Below, piece by piece: positions 9,052 through 19,443 of a stretch of DNA of 40,421 nucleotides; within the stretch, counting starts at the first letter, position 1, and the number at the start of each line of letters is the position of its first letter. The DNA is taken from the NCBI GenBank assembly GCA_015039365.1, contig WION01000476.1, forward strand, positions 1-40,421, given 5' to 3'. The notes under the pieces are model-generated. The model worked only from the letters and a program-made list of their open reading frames with translations, was not told the DNA's origin and searched no databases. The translations under genes and the position numbers were made by a program. The DNA comes from Amanita rubescens. Taxonomy: Eukaryota > Basidiomycota > Agaricomycetes > Agaricales > Amanitaceae.

Positions 9052-10000
9052 ATGAGTGCCGTCCCAAATGCACCGTCGTGTCCGATGCGTAAAAATCCTT
9101 CGATTATCAATCCTTCAAATAACATGCCCAATCTTCCACAAACGATGGCCTCAAACCAGCTCAGACCCCTCCCTACGAACCGAGTAACGTCGACCATCCC
9201 CCGCCCACCGGACGCAACTTATGGGGCACAGCAAACATCATCTTCAGGTTAGTTATGATTTTGTTCATAGCGTCAAAGTGATGAACGTCTCGTGATGCAG
9301 ATAACCTGCCACCCAAGTGGGAATATCCATCACCCCAGCAATTCTATAACGCCCTCATTCGAAAAGGATGGAACACGCCAGAAGAGCATGTTGAAGCGAT
9401 GGTCCTTATTCACAATCGCCTGAACGAGGATGCTTGGGCGGAAATCTTGCGATGGGAAATGCGCTTTGGCGGGGGGTGAGTGATACCAGGGTACTGCTGT
9501 CTCATGGGTTCTCATCTTTGAACTAGTGTTTGTGAGGCAGAAAACCTCCAGCTCGTTGAATTTGCGGGCATCCATCATCGTGTGACATACAAAGCCCAAA
9601 TCTATCAGCGGTTGAGGCGAAACTTTCCATCGTTTTTCATGTAAGGATTGCTCTTTGCTTTGAGGTTTAATCTTATTGAAATTTCAGTTTTGACCTTCCG
9701 TTTGATCGCCATGACTGGATCGTGCAGCGACCGCGCACAGGAAAAAAAATCCGCTATGTTATTGACTACTATAGCATGCGCAAGAGCAGGCTCCACAAAC
9801 CCGAATTTTATTTGGATGTGCGTCCTGCATCTGATAGCATTGGGAATATTATCATGAAAATCCAGTATACTGTGGAGCAATTTGTGGTACTACAGCTCGC
9901 TTGGGAGAAGCTGATCACTCATTACTATCCCTACGCAGTGTACATGTCCTTCTTCGCACTTCTTGCGTTATCAGTCACAGTAACCCAGCTTGTTCTTTGA
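9052..10000 (+). CDS. HCCS: holocytochrome c synthase (cytochrome c heme lyase), copy A
   Basis: Four exons (9052-9247, 9301-9475, 9527-9640, 9688-10000) give 265 aa. The GT-AG introns are 53, 51 and 47 bp and all phases close. The enzyme attaches heme to the CxxCH cysteines of apocytochrome c in the mitochondrial intermembrane space. Seen in order: an N-terminal SCPM (a Cys-Pro heme motif), [85 protein letters not shown] and [11 protein letters not shown]. The His in LIHNRLNE matches the heme ligand His154 of human HCCS. Oddly, 53 residues follow VRPASDS and the last 24 look like a membrane helix. A 31-bp GT-AG stretch near 9863-9893 could instead be a very short intron leading to an earlier stop. 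It follows the cytochrome c gene on the same strand. Confidence 0.93.
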
Positions 10001-10151
10001 TATCAATAACAGTGTTTAACACAAAACGAGGAAAGCGGCACATGTGCCGCAGGTCCCGCTACGTGCCAGATGAGAGAAAAATAAGACATACTAATACAAT
10101 TTGCGCGTCTGCCAGATACATATACTAAGCAATCAGATCAGTCCGTCAACC

Positions 10152-10550
10152 ATGCCAAAGACTTCTTTTTCATCGCCATTCATGACAAAGTCACCGGAGT
10201 GGTCGGCCCGTTTGCCTTTATCCAGTCTAGTTGTTTTCAGCCGGGCGTCCCCGTCCGCTTCCTTTCTTTGCCAGATAAGTCATCAAACGGCAAATCTTAG
10301 CCAAGTGGCGTTGTTATCGACTGAACGTGATGACACGGACAATGCCTTGGATGCCCTATCCGTGTCAAAGAAAAGAAAAGTCATTGATGAGGCCGAAAGT
10401 GCGGCCTCGTCGTCTGCATCGGTCGCTGAGTCTGGATCCTCAACAAAGATGAAAGCCCGGCATCGACGACCTCTCTTTGTATCAATTTCGCATTTACAAG
10501 ACGAAACACGGGGCCGCCGAAGTCGGGAAGGAGATGGGGTCGTAGTATAA
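10152..10550 (+). CDS. hypothetical Ser-rich ORF with KKRKV motif
   Basis: The frame starts at MPKTSF and is 132 codons long, with an upstream in-frame ATG at 10101. It is Ser/Ala-rich, with SKKRKV (a classic monopartite nuclear-signal pattern) about two-thirds along and an Arg-rich end (ARHRRP, RGRRSREG). No domain is recognised. An overlapping frame in the first 140 bp also reads like protein (KVTGVVGPFAFIQSS), so the true frame is uncertain. It is found only in copy A. It may be spurious. Confidence 0.2.
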   Translation: MPKTSFSSPFMTKSPEWSARLPLSSLVVFSRASPSASFLCQISHQTANLSQVALLSTERDDTDNALDALSVSKKRKVIDEAESAASSSASVAESGSSTKMKARHRRPLFVSISHLQDETRGRRSREGDGVVV

Positions 10551-10734
10551 ACCAACTGACAATTCTATTATTCTAAGGCACCTGAGCACGCAACTAAACA
10601 GATGAATTATAGAACGAACCTGAAGGAATATCAACCGATTACTTCTGCTCTGAATTTCTAGTGACCGAAGGATGGTCATCATGAGAGCGAAAGATGCGTT
10701 TGGCTGCCGTCCGAGAGTTACCAGCAATGGAGCA

Positions 10735-10818
10735 CTTGGAGTTCACAATTCCCGGGGGCACGACATATTTCGGTCCCAAATGAGTAGCGATCAAATCGGC
10801 ATCTGCCCCTCGAGACGG
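10735..10818 (+). pseudogene. inverted fragment of the DyP peroxidase gene
   Basis: About 82 bp here match, on the plus strand, the reverse complement of the DyP gene near 6050-6125 with only a few differences and one 3-bp gap. The shared tract includes TTCCCGGGGGCACGACATAT and the GATCAAATCGGCATCTGCCC stretch. It encodes LEFTIPGGTTYFGPK and then a stop. Weaker similarity (MEHLEFT) may extend upstream to about 10690. It lies opposite to, and about 4.6 kb from, the longer relic. Confidence 0.85.
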
Positions 10819-11759
10819 AGCACACGGAATTTCTGTGACTTCTAGCACAGATACACCGCCGTCGTATTCCATGGCTGCGCAACTTGATATCAGCGTAGTG
10901 AAAGGGCAGCCATCAATGCAGACGAACGAGAAGTGAGCCGACTTCCAACCGTTGTACACATAAACGCCAAACTGACAAAAAGTCTGCGGAGCAGAAAATC
11001 AGCACTACCACTCAGATATGATTGACGACGTCGCGCTGTGATCATCATATGCACAAATAACGGATGAGGAAAACGAGGCACCGAGACTGAATATATTAGT
11101 GTGCAGATAGTTAACGTAAAAGGATTTCTCCCTTTCCAACGTCGTATTACCAGAAAATTTTCAACTGACTCAGGGTGAATTGTAAAGGGGTTTCTCAAAT
11201 GACTGCATACGCACTTTAAGTAAAGCTTCAGTGATCGAGATTTAAACCAGAAAAATTAATGCCGATCACAATCCGAGCGGATGCATCTCGTCGTATCAAA
11301 CAGGGGGTAGGTTTTCACCGCCTGACGTATGTGTTGGTTGGTCTTGTATCATTCATGATGTCAGGTTACTGCGAGGCCTCGCTGGTTCGTTGAATCGTGT
11401 TAATTTTTGGCGTACTTTCTTTCCTCGCGCAGTCTACACAGCCCCACACTATTGTCATTGATGAGAAAACTGAACTCATTCGACTCGGAAAAGCGGATGT
11501 AACGTGAGGGATGGGCAATCGATCGGGAAAGACACCCGATACGCGGATGTAGCTCGGTACGGTAAGAATACGTGACAGCATGACGATCAAACGTGTGACG
11601 TGTGACACAAACCGTCAGTTGGTCGTAGCACTGAACCCACTACTTACGTAGCGGGAATATCCTGAGGCGGGCGGCATCAACAAAAGAGCCGCGCTAATGT
11701 AATGGATTACAACGCGCGAAATTCCGTAGCAATGCACCGCAACGCCGACAGGTCATTCC

Positions 11760-11965
11760 GAGAGTGCAAAAATCTTGCAATGGCACACACATTTTAACTC
11801 ATTGCAACATAATCCTGCTATACCAATACATTGTAATACCATAGAATCCTCAGCTGATTTTTTGGCTTCCCGATCCATATTATAAAACATTGCAATGACA
11901 TTCAATTTATTATAATTACCATTAGCTAATTACAATGCATTACTACAATTGACTTTAACTGAATA
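11760..11965. repeat. AT-rich tract with repeated TTGCAATG/CATTGTAAT words (copy A)
   Basis: Words such as TTGCAATGG, ATTGCAAC, CATTGTAATACC, ATTGCAATGAC and TACAATGCATTAC recur in both orientations within 200 bp, in a tract clearly richer in A and T than its surroundings. This could be a degraded small inverted-repeat element or a regulatory or scaffold region. It is conserved in copy B at 39465-39670. Confidence 0.5.
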
Positions 11966-12650
11966 GAGTCCAAATGCAATGGCGCACGTCCAAGAAACAG
12001 TGGCGAGCGTGATATCGTCGTCAAAATTGCTTGCGAGTCAATTCTTAAGGTGTTACCGAGTTTGAGGTCTGTCGGCGGCAGTAGCATTCGCCTGCGTCTG
12101 CTCGCGGCACCCCGTCCCATATCCTAAACCTAAATATATGCGCATTTTAAAATGGTTCGTATCGAGGATGTATTTAGTACATACTGATGTTTGAGTCAAT
12201 ACACAGACAATGCTGTAAAACCTGGGCCTGAAGGATAAGGTAAGCGTTGGTCAAGGAAATCACTCGGTGCGTACATTCTAACCGAGCGGCCGCGAGTGCA
12301 CTAATATCGGTTTGCTCACGATGGTGGTTTATTGGTGGATGCGATAGGTTGTCGTAGCCATGGGCGATGGGCGTGGAAGGGGAGAAACGAGCTAGACGGA
12401 GAAGATGGAAGTGGGGGAGGAGAAGAAAGGGTGCAGCTACTAACTCGCGCAGTGACCCCAAGTAGTACGTCAATTTATTTGGTGCTATTTGCATGCTTAC
12501 CCAAAATTCTGCAGTCCAGCCGGCCACGAGAAGATTCAAGTAGAGTTGTTTGCACCGGTGCGTTCAAATTCCTTTCTTCTGTTCATGCCACCCTAACAAA
12601 TAGTTGCTCGATCGACGATGGGCAGGTTAATCTCCAAATAATCACGACGA
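11966..12650. other. no gene supported
   Basis: Open frames on both strands (for example plus 12332-12673 and minus 12174-12539) overlap each other, start or end differently in copy B because of small indels, and show no family motifs. I see nothing certain here. Confidence 0.5.
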
Positions 12651-12659
12651 CGGGCGTTG

Positions 12660-13740
12660 TGGGCAGCTCTTGAAAAGTTGTCGATTCATGCTCCGATGAG
12701 CGACGTTGTCATGGATGCTGTGTGGATCCGAGATGTTCCTGGAGTAGTATCAGAAGGTGCGCTATCGAGCGTATGCACGACTATGAGGGCTGAATCGGCT
12801 GGACTTGCAAATTTCTACGACGACGGATTCTCAATCGCATGCGACGACTGCTCGAGTCGCTGGTGCAACACCGCTTGCTTTGACGGCCACGTACCGGAGG
12901 AATGGCGCCGCTTGGTCTGCGTCCTAGGACTTAGTAACTCCCGGTCTTTGTCGTACTACGTCCACATCCCGCACGAGATCGTCTCCCACCACGACCACGA
13001 GAAAAACTGAGATGCCAGGCCCGCTACTGGCACGACATCACCGCCCTGACGACGGCCCACGCACAACCATCAAACCATTACCCTGCGCTCCGTCATTCCC
13101 AAATCCTGCTCTTTTGCTCCGCACAAACCCATCCGTCCTACTAGCTCCGGCTTCAGCTGCACACACCCCATTGCCGACCCCATTATACATCCGCCATCAC
13201 CCCCTCGTCCTATTCCTCGGATCCCCTCAACTTGTACGCCCACCCAGGCATGCCAAAACCCTTCGTTCATCTCATTGGACCACCCCTCGACCTACCGAAT
13301 CGCTAGAAATGGTCGACCGCTTCGTCCGGAATGAATGTCGGCCAAACACCTTTCTTCGTATCTTTCTTTACCCACGGTCTCAACAGGATGCGTTAGACCA
13401 GCGTCGGACGGAAACTGTACGTGATGTGCTTCGCTTCATTTATGCCAACACCAACGCTAACGTCAGCACCACCCAGAAAAAGAAGAAAAAATGCTGTCCA
13501 ATCTTTCCAAAGCCGTACTAGAGACATGCAGTCTAAGCAAATTGACCTACAACCCTGCTTCCACGCCCCCTGTCGAGTCCACCGCCAGGCTTCACCAACC
13601 CCCGTTTGCATTCAACGGGTATCCGAAGGTGTTCTCTCGATTCCGAAATGCCCTGCCGAGTGCCCACCGTCGTTCTTCAACCCAACATTGTCGAAAAAAA
13701 CTATCCTTGCCGGGCCGCATGCCATCATTCTCTGAATCTG
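12660..13740 (+). pseudogene. PHD-SET domain protein relic (SET3/MLL5-like)
   Basis: A degraded PHD finger is seen at 12811-12905: YDDGFSIACDDC, then RWCNTACF and VPEEW, with the first Cys pair lost and a duplicated Ser. Further along, in another frame, SSDPLNLYAHPGMPKPFVHL and IGPPLDL (about 13210-13297) and, in a third frame, RFVRNECRPN (13318-13347) match the SET part, where the last motif corresponds to the conserved (N)H.C.PN element. A TAG at 13304-13306 and several frame changes separate these blocks. The order PHD then SET fits fungal Set3-type chromatin proteins. The motif calls come from recall of the family. Only the first 50 bp or so fall in copy B before the window ends. Confidence 0.7.
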
Positions 13741-14109
13741 ATGCTCGCTTGAGTATTCTTTGATCTATCCGGCGACGCGGCCCATGTCTTCCGGGCTATC
13801 ATAAGGCTAAAGAACACAGCGTCCCCGACAAAAAACTGTCCCCACGCCGGGGCACGTTCGTAGGGCGGGATCCATTTGTTGAAGGATCGTGTTGAGTGTG
13901 GTAATGTACATGTGTATGCACATAAAGCAACGCTACCCATTGCGGGCTCTATGACCCTTTCTTCATATTGGGCTTCAGTTTCCGTCTTGGACATATACGG
14001 TACAGACAACGAGGAAGGTATGGCAAGCGGCGGTGTTGGTACACGTTGAAGAGAGAACAGCTTGAAGCTGTATTGTTGAACGCTACTAATGGAATTGCAT
14101 ATATGCGCA
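13741..14109. other. no gene supported
   Basis: A 94-codon minus-strand frame (13725-14009) overlaps the end of the SET relic and shows no recognisable motif. Nothing else is seen. Confidence 0.4.
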
Positions 14110-14840
14110 TGCGGTGATTAGAACACCAAATGCGTCGTTATTCGAAAGGATGGACTCACGATATCGAATTCCCATCCCGCCCTCGCTCACGTCATCTACT
14201 GCACGCTCTTCTGTCGGACGCAGTAGATGCTCTGCCAGTGTCCCAAGTAGAAATGTATCTTAAATTTCCATTCTTCCTTCTGGTCCTCGTCCACGTTGAA
14301 AAGCCGGGGACAAATGACCAACAGCACTAGGCGTTAGTCCACATGGTTCTTAGTCGAAGAAGCATCCAGCTCGACTTACGAGAATGAACCGCCTGACACA
14401 GGCTTTGGTGCATGTCGCGACTATGTTGGAGCCGGGTTGTGTTGATCCCGCGTTCGCAGAACCGTTTCGATCTCCACACCCGTAAAGTTTCCACAGAAAT
14501 ATCTGGAGTATAAGAGATTTGCGAGTTTGGCGGTCGAAGAGTGAAGGCATAGAGAAAGAGGAAGGGGGCTAGACGGATGGATACGGAAAAGAGACTTGTT
14601 ACGATGTGCCAATCCGGCAGCTCGAGATGCGTACGGGCTTTATCACTTGATCCGTTTGGTGGACGGGTCCAAGTAGAGCCAGAGGTGCACCTTGGTTAAT
14701 AATGGCGGGGAATTTGTTCTGCGATGAAGTTATACTAGTGCCATGACATCAACACCACGCGAATAGATGCAGGAAAAAATCCAGCATACCTCGAACTCAC
14801 TAACGCCGGCCTGAAGATCTTTTGTCCTCTCCCTGCCACC
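14110..14840. repeat. older diverged repeat, left member (pairs with 22330-23050)
   Basis: Blocks shared with 22330-23050 in the same order and orientation include CTCACGATATCGA, ACTGCACGCTC, GATGCTCTGC, GTGTCCCAAGT, AAAAGCCGGGGA, GGGGCTAGACGGATGGAT, CAGCTCGAGATG and ACGGGCTTTAT, ending in CATACCTCGAAC. Identity is roughly 75-80% by eye with many small indels, so it is far older than the A/B duplication. I do not recognise a gene in it. The minus strand has a possible donor GTATG after TTCGAG, so it may hold exons of an unrecognised gene. Confidence 0.8.
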
Positions 14841-15201
14841 ATCACCAGCACGGTGAGCTTAGGGGAGGCCGAAGAGAGATGCTCGCTAGCAGGCCTAGAC
14901 TAGGCATGATTGCGACGCGAATCGGTCCGACGCATTGTAGTAATAGGGATGACGACGATTGCCCGTCATAACAGAATGGCGTCCATGACACGAGAGATGC
15001 TCGTCTGGGATCGCTAAGAGAGCCTTTCAACACTCCGTGCCCTTTCCTGGATGCTGTCGACTAGGAGGAGGAGCGGAACTAGCGTGGTAAATAGATCGGA
15101 GTGTCAATCCGGACTCGGCGTGAGAGAAACTCACATCAGCGGCAACACCACCCAAGCACTGCCTCACGCTCGTCTGCCTCTCGCAATCGCATCCTCCCAC
15201 A
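14841..15201. other. no gene supported
   Basis: This is the stretch between the older repeat and the start of the NLR gene. Short overlapping frames on both strands show no family features. Confidence 0.4.
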
Positions 15202-18200
15202 ATGAGAATGAGTGGTTACAAACGTGCACTATCAGTCACCTCCCAGGCTGACACCGAGACTCAAAGTGAGATGAAGAGGGTGAAGGTGGACTCGGATGAC
15301 ATGCATATGCAGCCAAGTTGCACTACTCAGGAGTGGGATATGGAAGTGGACTCAAATTATGCAGCTCGAGAGCACAGGTGTGATGGATCTCCATAGTTAT
15401 TAGTCTATACTCCATGCTCAAATATAAAAATCTTAGCAGACAATCATCATCCACTGGAAATAATATTCAAGCTGGGTATGCACAGTGACAATGATTATCC
15501 AGTTTAAAAACCTCCACCTGCTTGCTAGTGTCCATATTTTAGGCCATGCCCAGGGCATCAAGTTGGACAATTGCATTATAATTGGAGCAAATCAGATCAT
15601 TAGTGTGTACAATAAATATTTCAAGACAGGACAGTGTTTCTGACTCAGGTGGTAGCCGGCCATGAAACAAGCATTGGTAAATTTCACCATAAATTACCTA
15701 CATGTGCTATGAATTAAGCCAACTGTGATCTAGATAAGTATAAGCAGTGGCTTACACCACCTGATCCATCAACCAATTTCAATAATGCACTTAAGAATCA
15801 CTTGGACAACACTGGGTCATGGCTTCTCAACAGCCCTACCTATTTGGAATGGAAACAGAGAGATAACTCATTCTTGTGGATTCATGGTATCTGTAAGTAC
15901 AGCATCAGGTTTCAGTACTTTAATTAAGCATTTCTGTAGCTGGCTCAGGAAAGACTATTCTCTGGTGAGAAGTTATTGCATTTTGTTTGCTACCTACCAT
16001 TTAACATCTCCAAAGTTCAACCTTGATAAAAGCCATTAAACAACAGACTGACAACAACAAATATTCCAGTTTAGCTTACTTCTTTTGTGATGTTTCAGAC
16101 ATCAACAAAGGAACTGCAAGAGGTCTCCTTTGCTCATTAGTTTTCACCCTTTTTACTCCCCAGAACCAGGAAGTACTCAATGACTTATTTCAAAAATGCA
16201 ATGATGGGCGCCAAAAACCATCAGATCATGACTTATATGAAGTGTTGAGATCCTACTTGTCTGGATTTCAGGATATCTACTTATTCATTGATGCACTTGA
16301 TGAATGTGCCAATGTGGAGGAAGTACTTGACCTTGTGAAACTCATTAATAGGTGGGGCATCAGAAGTTGTCACCTCCTTGTCACAAGCAGGAAGGAATTG
16401 CCAATTGTCAACTCTTTGAGGCAAGCAATGCCCACTGAACTGGATCTCACTTCCATGCCAGTAAATCAGGACATTGCAAAGTATATTGATCATGTGCTGT
16501 TTTCTGCAACTGAGCTCAAAACATGGAACCCATGTGCCAAGGAGCTTATCAAAGTGACTCTTGTGGAGAAGGGAAAAGGAATGTGAGTATGGCACCATCA
16601 CCTGTCAGATGCTGGATCATGAAATAATTATAATAGGTTTAGATGGGTTGCCTGTCAATTGGAAGAACTAAAACATTGCAGCAAAAGTGACAGCATGTTG
16701 AGACAAAAGCTTAATGGTCTCCCTACCACATTGAATTCCATATATGACCAGATTCTGACCAGAATTGAAGAAGCAGATGCCATGAATGCCATGAAGCTAC
16801 TTCTATGGCTTACATTCTCTGAAAGGCCAATACATATAGAGGAATTGGCCATAATTCTTGAATTTGATGTGGAAAGCCAGCAATTTGATGTGGATGCCAA
16901 GTTGCATTATCCTGATGATGTGCTCAAGATTTGTTCAAGCCTTGTCACCAAGATGGAGGATAAAACTGTTCAGTTTGCACATGCATCTGTCAAAGAGTAT
17001 TTTCAGAGTGACAAAAGAAAGATAGGCTCATCTGTGGAAGTGGATCCTTGCTTTGGCCACTATTTTATTGGACAATGCAGCCTAACATACATATTGCAAA
17101 GGAGGCAGGTGATTCCCCCTGATGGTGAAGACAGATCTGCTGCAGCAAGATTTAAGAAGTCTTTGCTCCAATATGCTGCATGTTTTTGGCCAAAGCATAT
17201 ATTAGCATGTAAACAAGAGTCAGCTGTTATGAAACAAATCATGAACCTGTTTGAATCTCAAAACTTGATATATTGGGTCCATGCTTACAACTATGACTGG
17301 AAATCAAGCTATAGCTTTGTAAAAATGATATATCCAAATTATATTCAAATTGCTGCCCTGCATGGCTTGATTGAAACAGCTAAACAGCTGATGTCACAGC
17401 CAATAAGCAGTGTGGAGTGTATGGAAGCTCTACAGGGAGCAGCATCCAATGGACATATGAAAATGGTTACACTACTATTTGAGAAAGGAAACATTAAAGT
17501 TGCAAGTGATTTGTATTGTCAGGCTCTTGAAGAAGCATCAATGAGAGGTGAAACACAAATTGTTAGCCTATTGTGTGAACATGGAAAAGATAGTAATGTA
17601 CTTCAGAAATGCATAAATGGGGCTATTGAGGTGGCAGTGTCTGTTGGAAAAATAGAAACTGTTAAACTGCTTATTCATTGCAGTGGTCCAAATTTGAAGA
17701 TCCAAGATGCTGTGACACGAGCAGCACAAAATGGTCATATCAAGTTAGTTTCACTTGCTGCTTGAAACAGAGTCAGATGAGAAGAAAAAGATGAAATTAG
17801 CTCTTACCACTGTACCTCGGGCAGCAAGATATGGTCAAAAGGCTGTTGTTGAGCATTTATTGTCAATAGTAGAGCTTTCCAAGACTAGTGCATCATTAGT
17901 ATCATGGGTGCATGAAAGAAAGTTATACATGATGCAGAAGGAATTGCTTGCACAAGCACTAGATGTGCAGCCTCCTCTGGTCACAAGGCCATTGTTGAAA
18001 TACTCTTGGAGAGTGGAACTGATCTGCCTGTATCAGATAATCTAGTTTTTGCTGCATCAAGGACAGGGCATGTAGATTTGTTCAGCTGCTTCTTGACAGG
18101 GGCAGAGAAGTGAATTACAACATGTATAGAAGACAAGTTAGTCATGCTTTATGTGCTGCAGCAATGGAAGGCCATGAGAGACTGGTTGGGCTTTTACTTG

Positions 18201-19443
18201 AACGAGGAGCAGATCCAAATATTCAGGGGCAAATTCTGCATGATGCAGCACTCAAGGGCAATAAAAACATTATCCAGTTACTCATTGACAATGGAGCAGA
18301 TGTAAATGCAAAGGGAGGAAATTATGGCCATGCCATTTGGGCTGCAATGTCAGAGGGTTACAATGAAATTGTTGAGCTGTTGCTTCAACATGGAGCAAGT
18401 CCAAGTATCCACAGTGGATATGATGGTAAGGCTCTTATAGTTGCATGTAAATGTGGATACAGAAATATGGTTGAGCAACTTTTGGATGAAGGAGTAGATG
18501 CCAATGAGGGAGCATATATGGTACTAACAAATCATAAGCACACGACGATATACTCCACTACATGTTGCATCAGAGTATGCCTCAGAAGATATTGTTAGGT
18601 TGCTCCTTGAAAGGGGAGCTGATGTAAATATAGTTGGAGGACATGACAGGGGCACTGCACTGCACACTGCAGCTTATCATGGCAAAAAGGAGATTGTCCA
18701 ACTGCTCCTCAAATGGGGAGCCAATGTGAATATTCAGGCAGGCACTTCACATGGTTCTCCTCTCATGGAAGCATCATCAACAGGTCACACACCTATTGTT
18801 CAGCTACTCCTTGAATGGGGGGCTGATGTTAACTTACGTAGTAGTGGAAAAAATGGCTCTTCTGCTCTCATTGCTGCATCATCTAGTGGTCACAAGTCAA
18901 TTGTTGAGCTACTCCTTGAATGGGGCTGATGTTAACTTACATTGTGAGGGCTACTGTAGCTCTGCTCTCATTGCTGCATCATGGTCATGAGTCAATTGTG
19001 AATACTCTTGAATGCTGGGCTGATGTTAACTTACATTGTGAGGGCTCCTATGGTGCTAGTGCTCTCATTGCTACATCCAGATATAATTGTCATACTGATA
19101 CAGGAATTGTTGCCAAGATGCTGCTTTCACAAGGTGCTGATGTTAACTTTTGTGATAAAATGAGTCTCTCTTATCAGCTGCTCTCATGGCACATACGTGG
19201 CAACAAGAAGTTGTGGAGATGCTCCTTCAAAGTGGAGCTGATGTTAATATCCAGGGAGAAAATGGCAGTGCACTTTATGCTGCAGCAAACAGTGGAGTCT
19301 ATGCCAATACAGAAGAGATTGTCCAATTACTGCTAGCACATGGTGCTAAGTACCTGGGTCCAATAGATGACACTGCCTACCTGAGGGATGATGATTCCTC
19401 TGCATCATATGATAGTGATTCAATGGACAGTGATAGTGAATGA
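15202..19443 (+). pseudogene. NACHT-ankyrin NLR-like protein, broken in the ankyrin part
   Basis: A fungal NOD-like receptor gene. An N-terminal coding piece (15202 onward) is uncertain. From about 15730 the frame reads CDLDKYKQWL and on to FLWIHG, then splices across 15893-15939, 15965-16015 and 16583-16636. Walker A GISGSGKT is assembled across the first intron, Walker B is LFIDALDEC (about 16281-16307), and GMFRWVACQLEEL follows. The NACHT portion is open to about 17745. Ankyrin repeats then follow to an acidic Ser/Asp tail ending at 19443, but frame changes occur near 17750, 17965, 18085, 18530, 18920, 19000 and 19180. One is a G-run of four (18921-18924) where the neighbouring repeat has six. 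The region is AT-richer than its flanks. NLRs of this type act in fungal non-self recognition; a role here is inferred. Confidence 0.85.
18783..19080 (+). repeat. near-identical tandem ankyrin repeat units
   Basis: The word GCTGATGTTAACTTAC recurs at 18822, 18925 and 19019, and GCTCTCATTGCTGCATCAT between them, marking about 100-bp ankyrin units that are nearly identical in DNA. Their spacing is 103 and 94 bp instead of the 99 expected for an ankyrin unit, which is where the reading frame is lost. Confidence 0.8.

Larger units (their letters stand above)
10024..11657. other. 1634-bp segment present only in copy A
   Basis: Copy B passes directly from the sequence matching 10023 to that matching 11658 (around 39362). 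The segment opens with a perfect 16-bp palindrome at 10035-10050, contains an open frame with a basic KKRKV motif, an inverted DyP fragment at 10735-10818, and about 700 bp without any recognisable gene (10960-11657). It could be an insertion in A or a deletion in B. The inverted DyP piece suggests a rearranged origin. Confidence 0.8.
1731..12711. repeat. segmental duplication, copy A (direct repeat of 31320-40421)
   Basis: Bases 1731-10023 correspond colinearly to 31320-39362, and 11658-12711 to 39363-40416 onward. The offset steps through 29589, 29243, 29344, 29340, 29339 and finally 27705 as indels accumulate. From about 3.5 to 8.3 kb only around a dozen substitutions and one 3-bp indel are seen, and 7.0-8.28 kb appears identical. 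Copy A alone has 2201-2546 and 10024-11657. Copy A may continue past 12711, but copy B is cut by the window end. The high identity implies a recent event, gene conversion, or two haplotypes assembled in one contig. Confidence 0.97.

Noticed and set aside
12174..12673. Frames on both strands (113 and 121 codons)
   Set aside because: They overlap each other, are altered by small indels in copy B, and have no motif.
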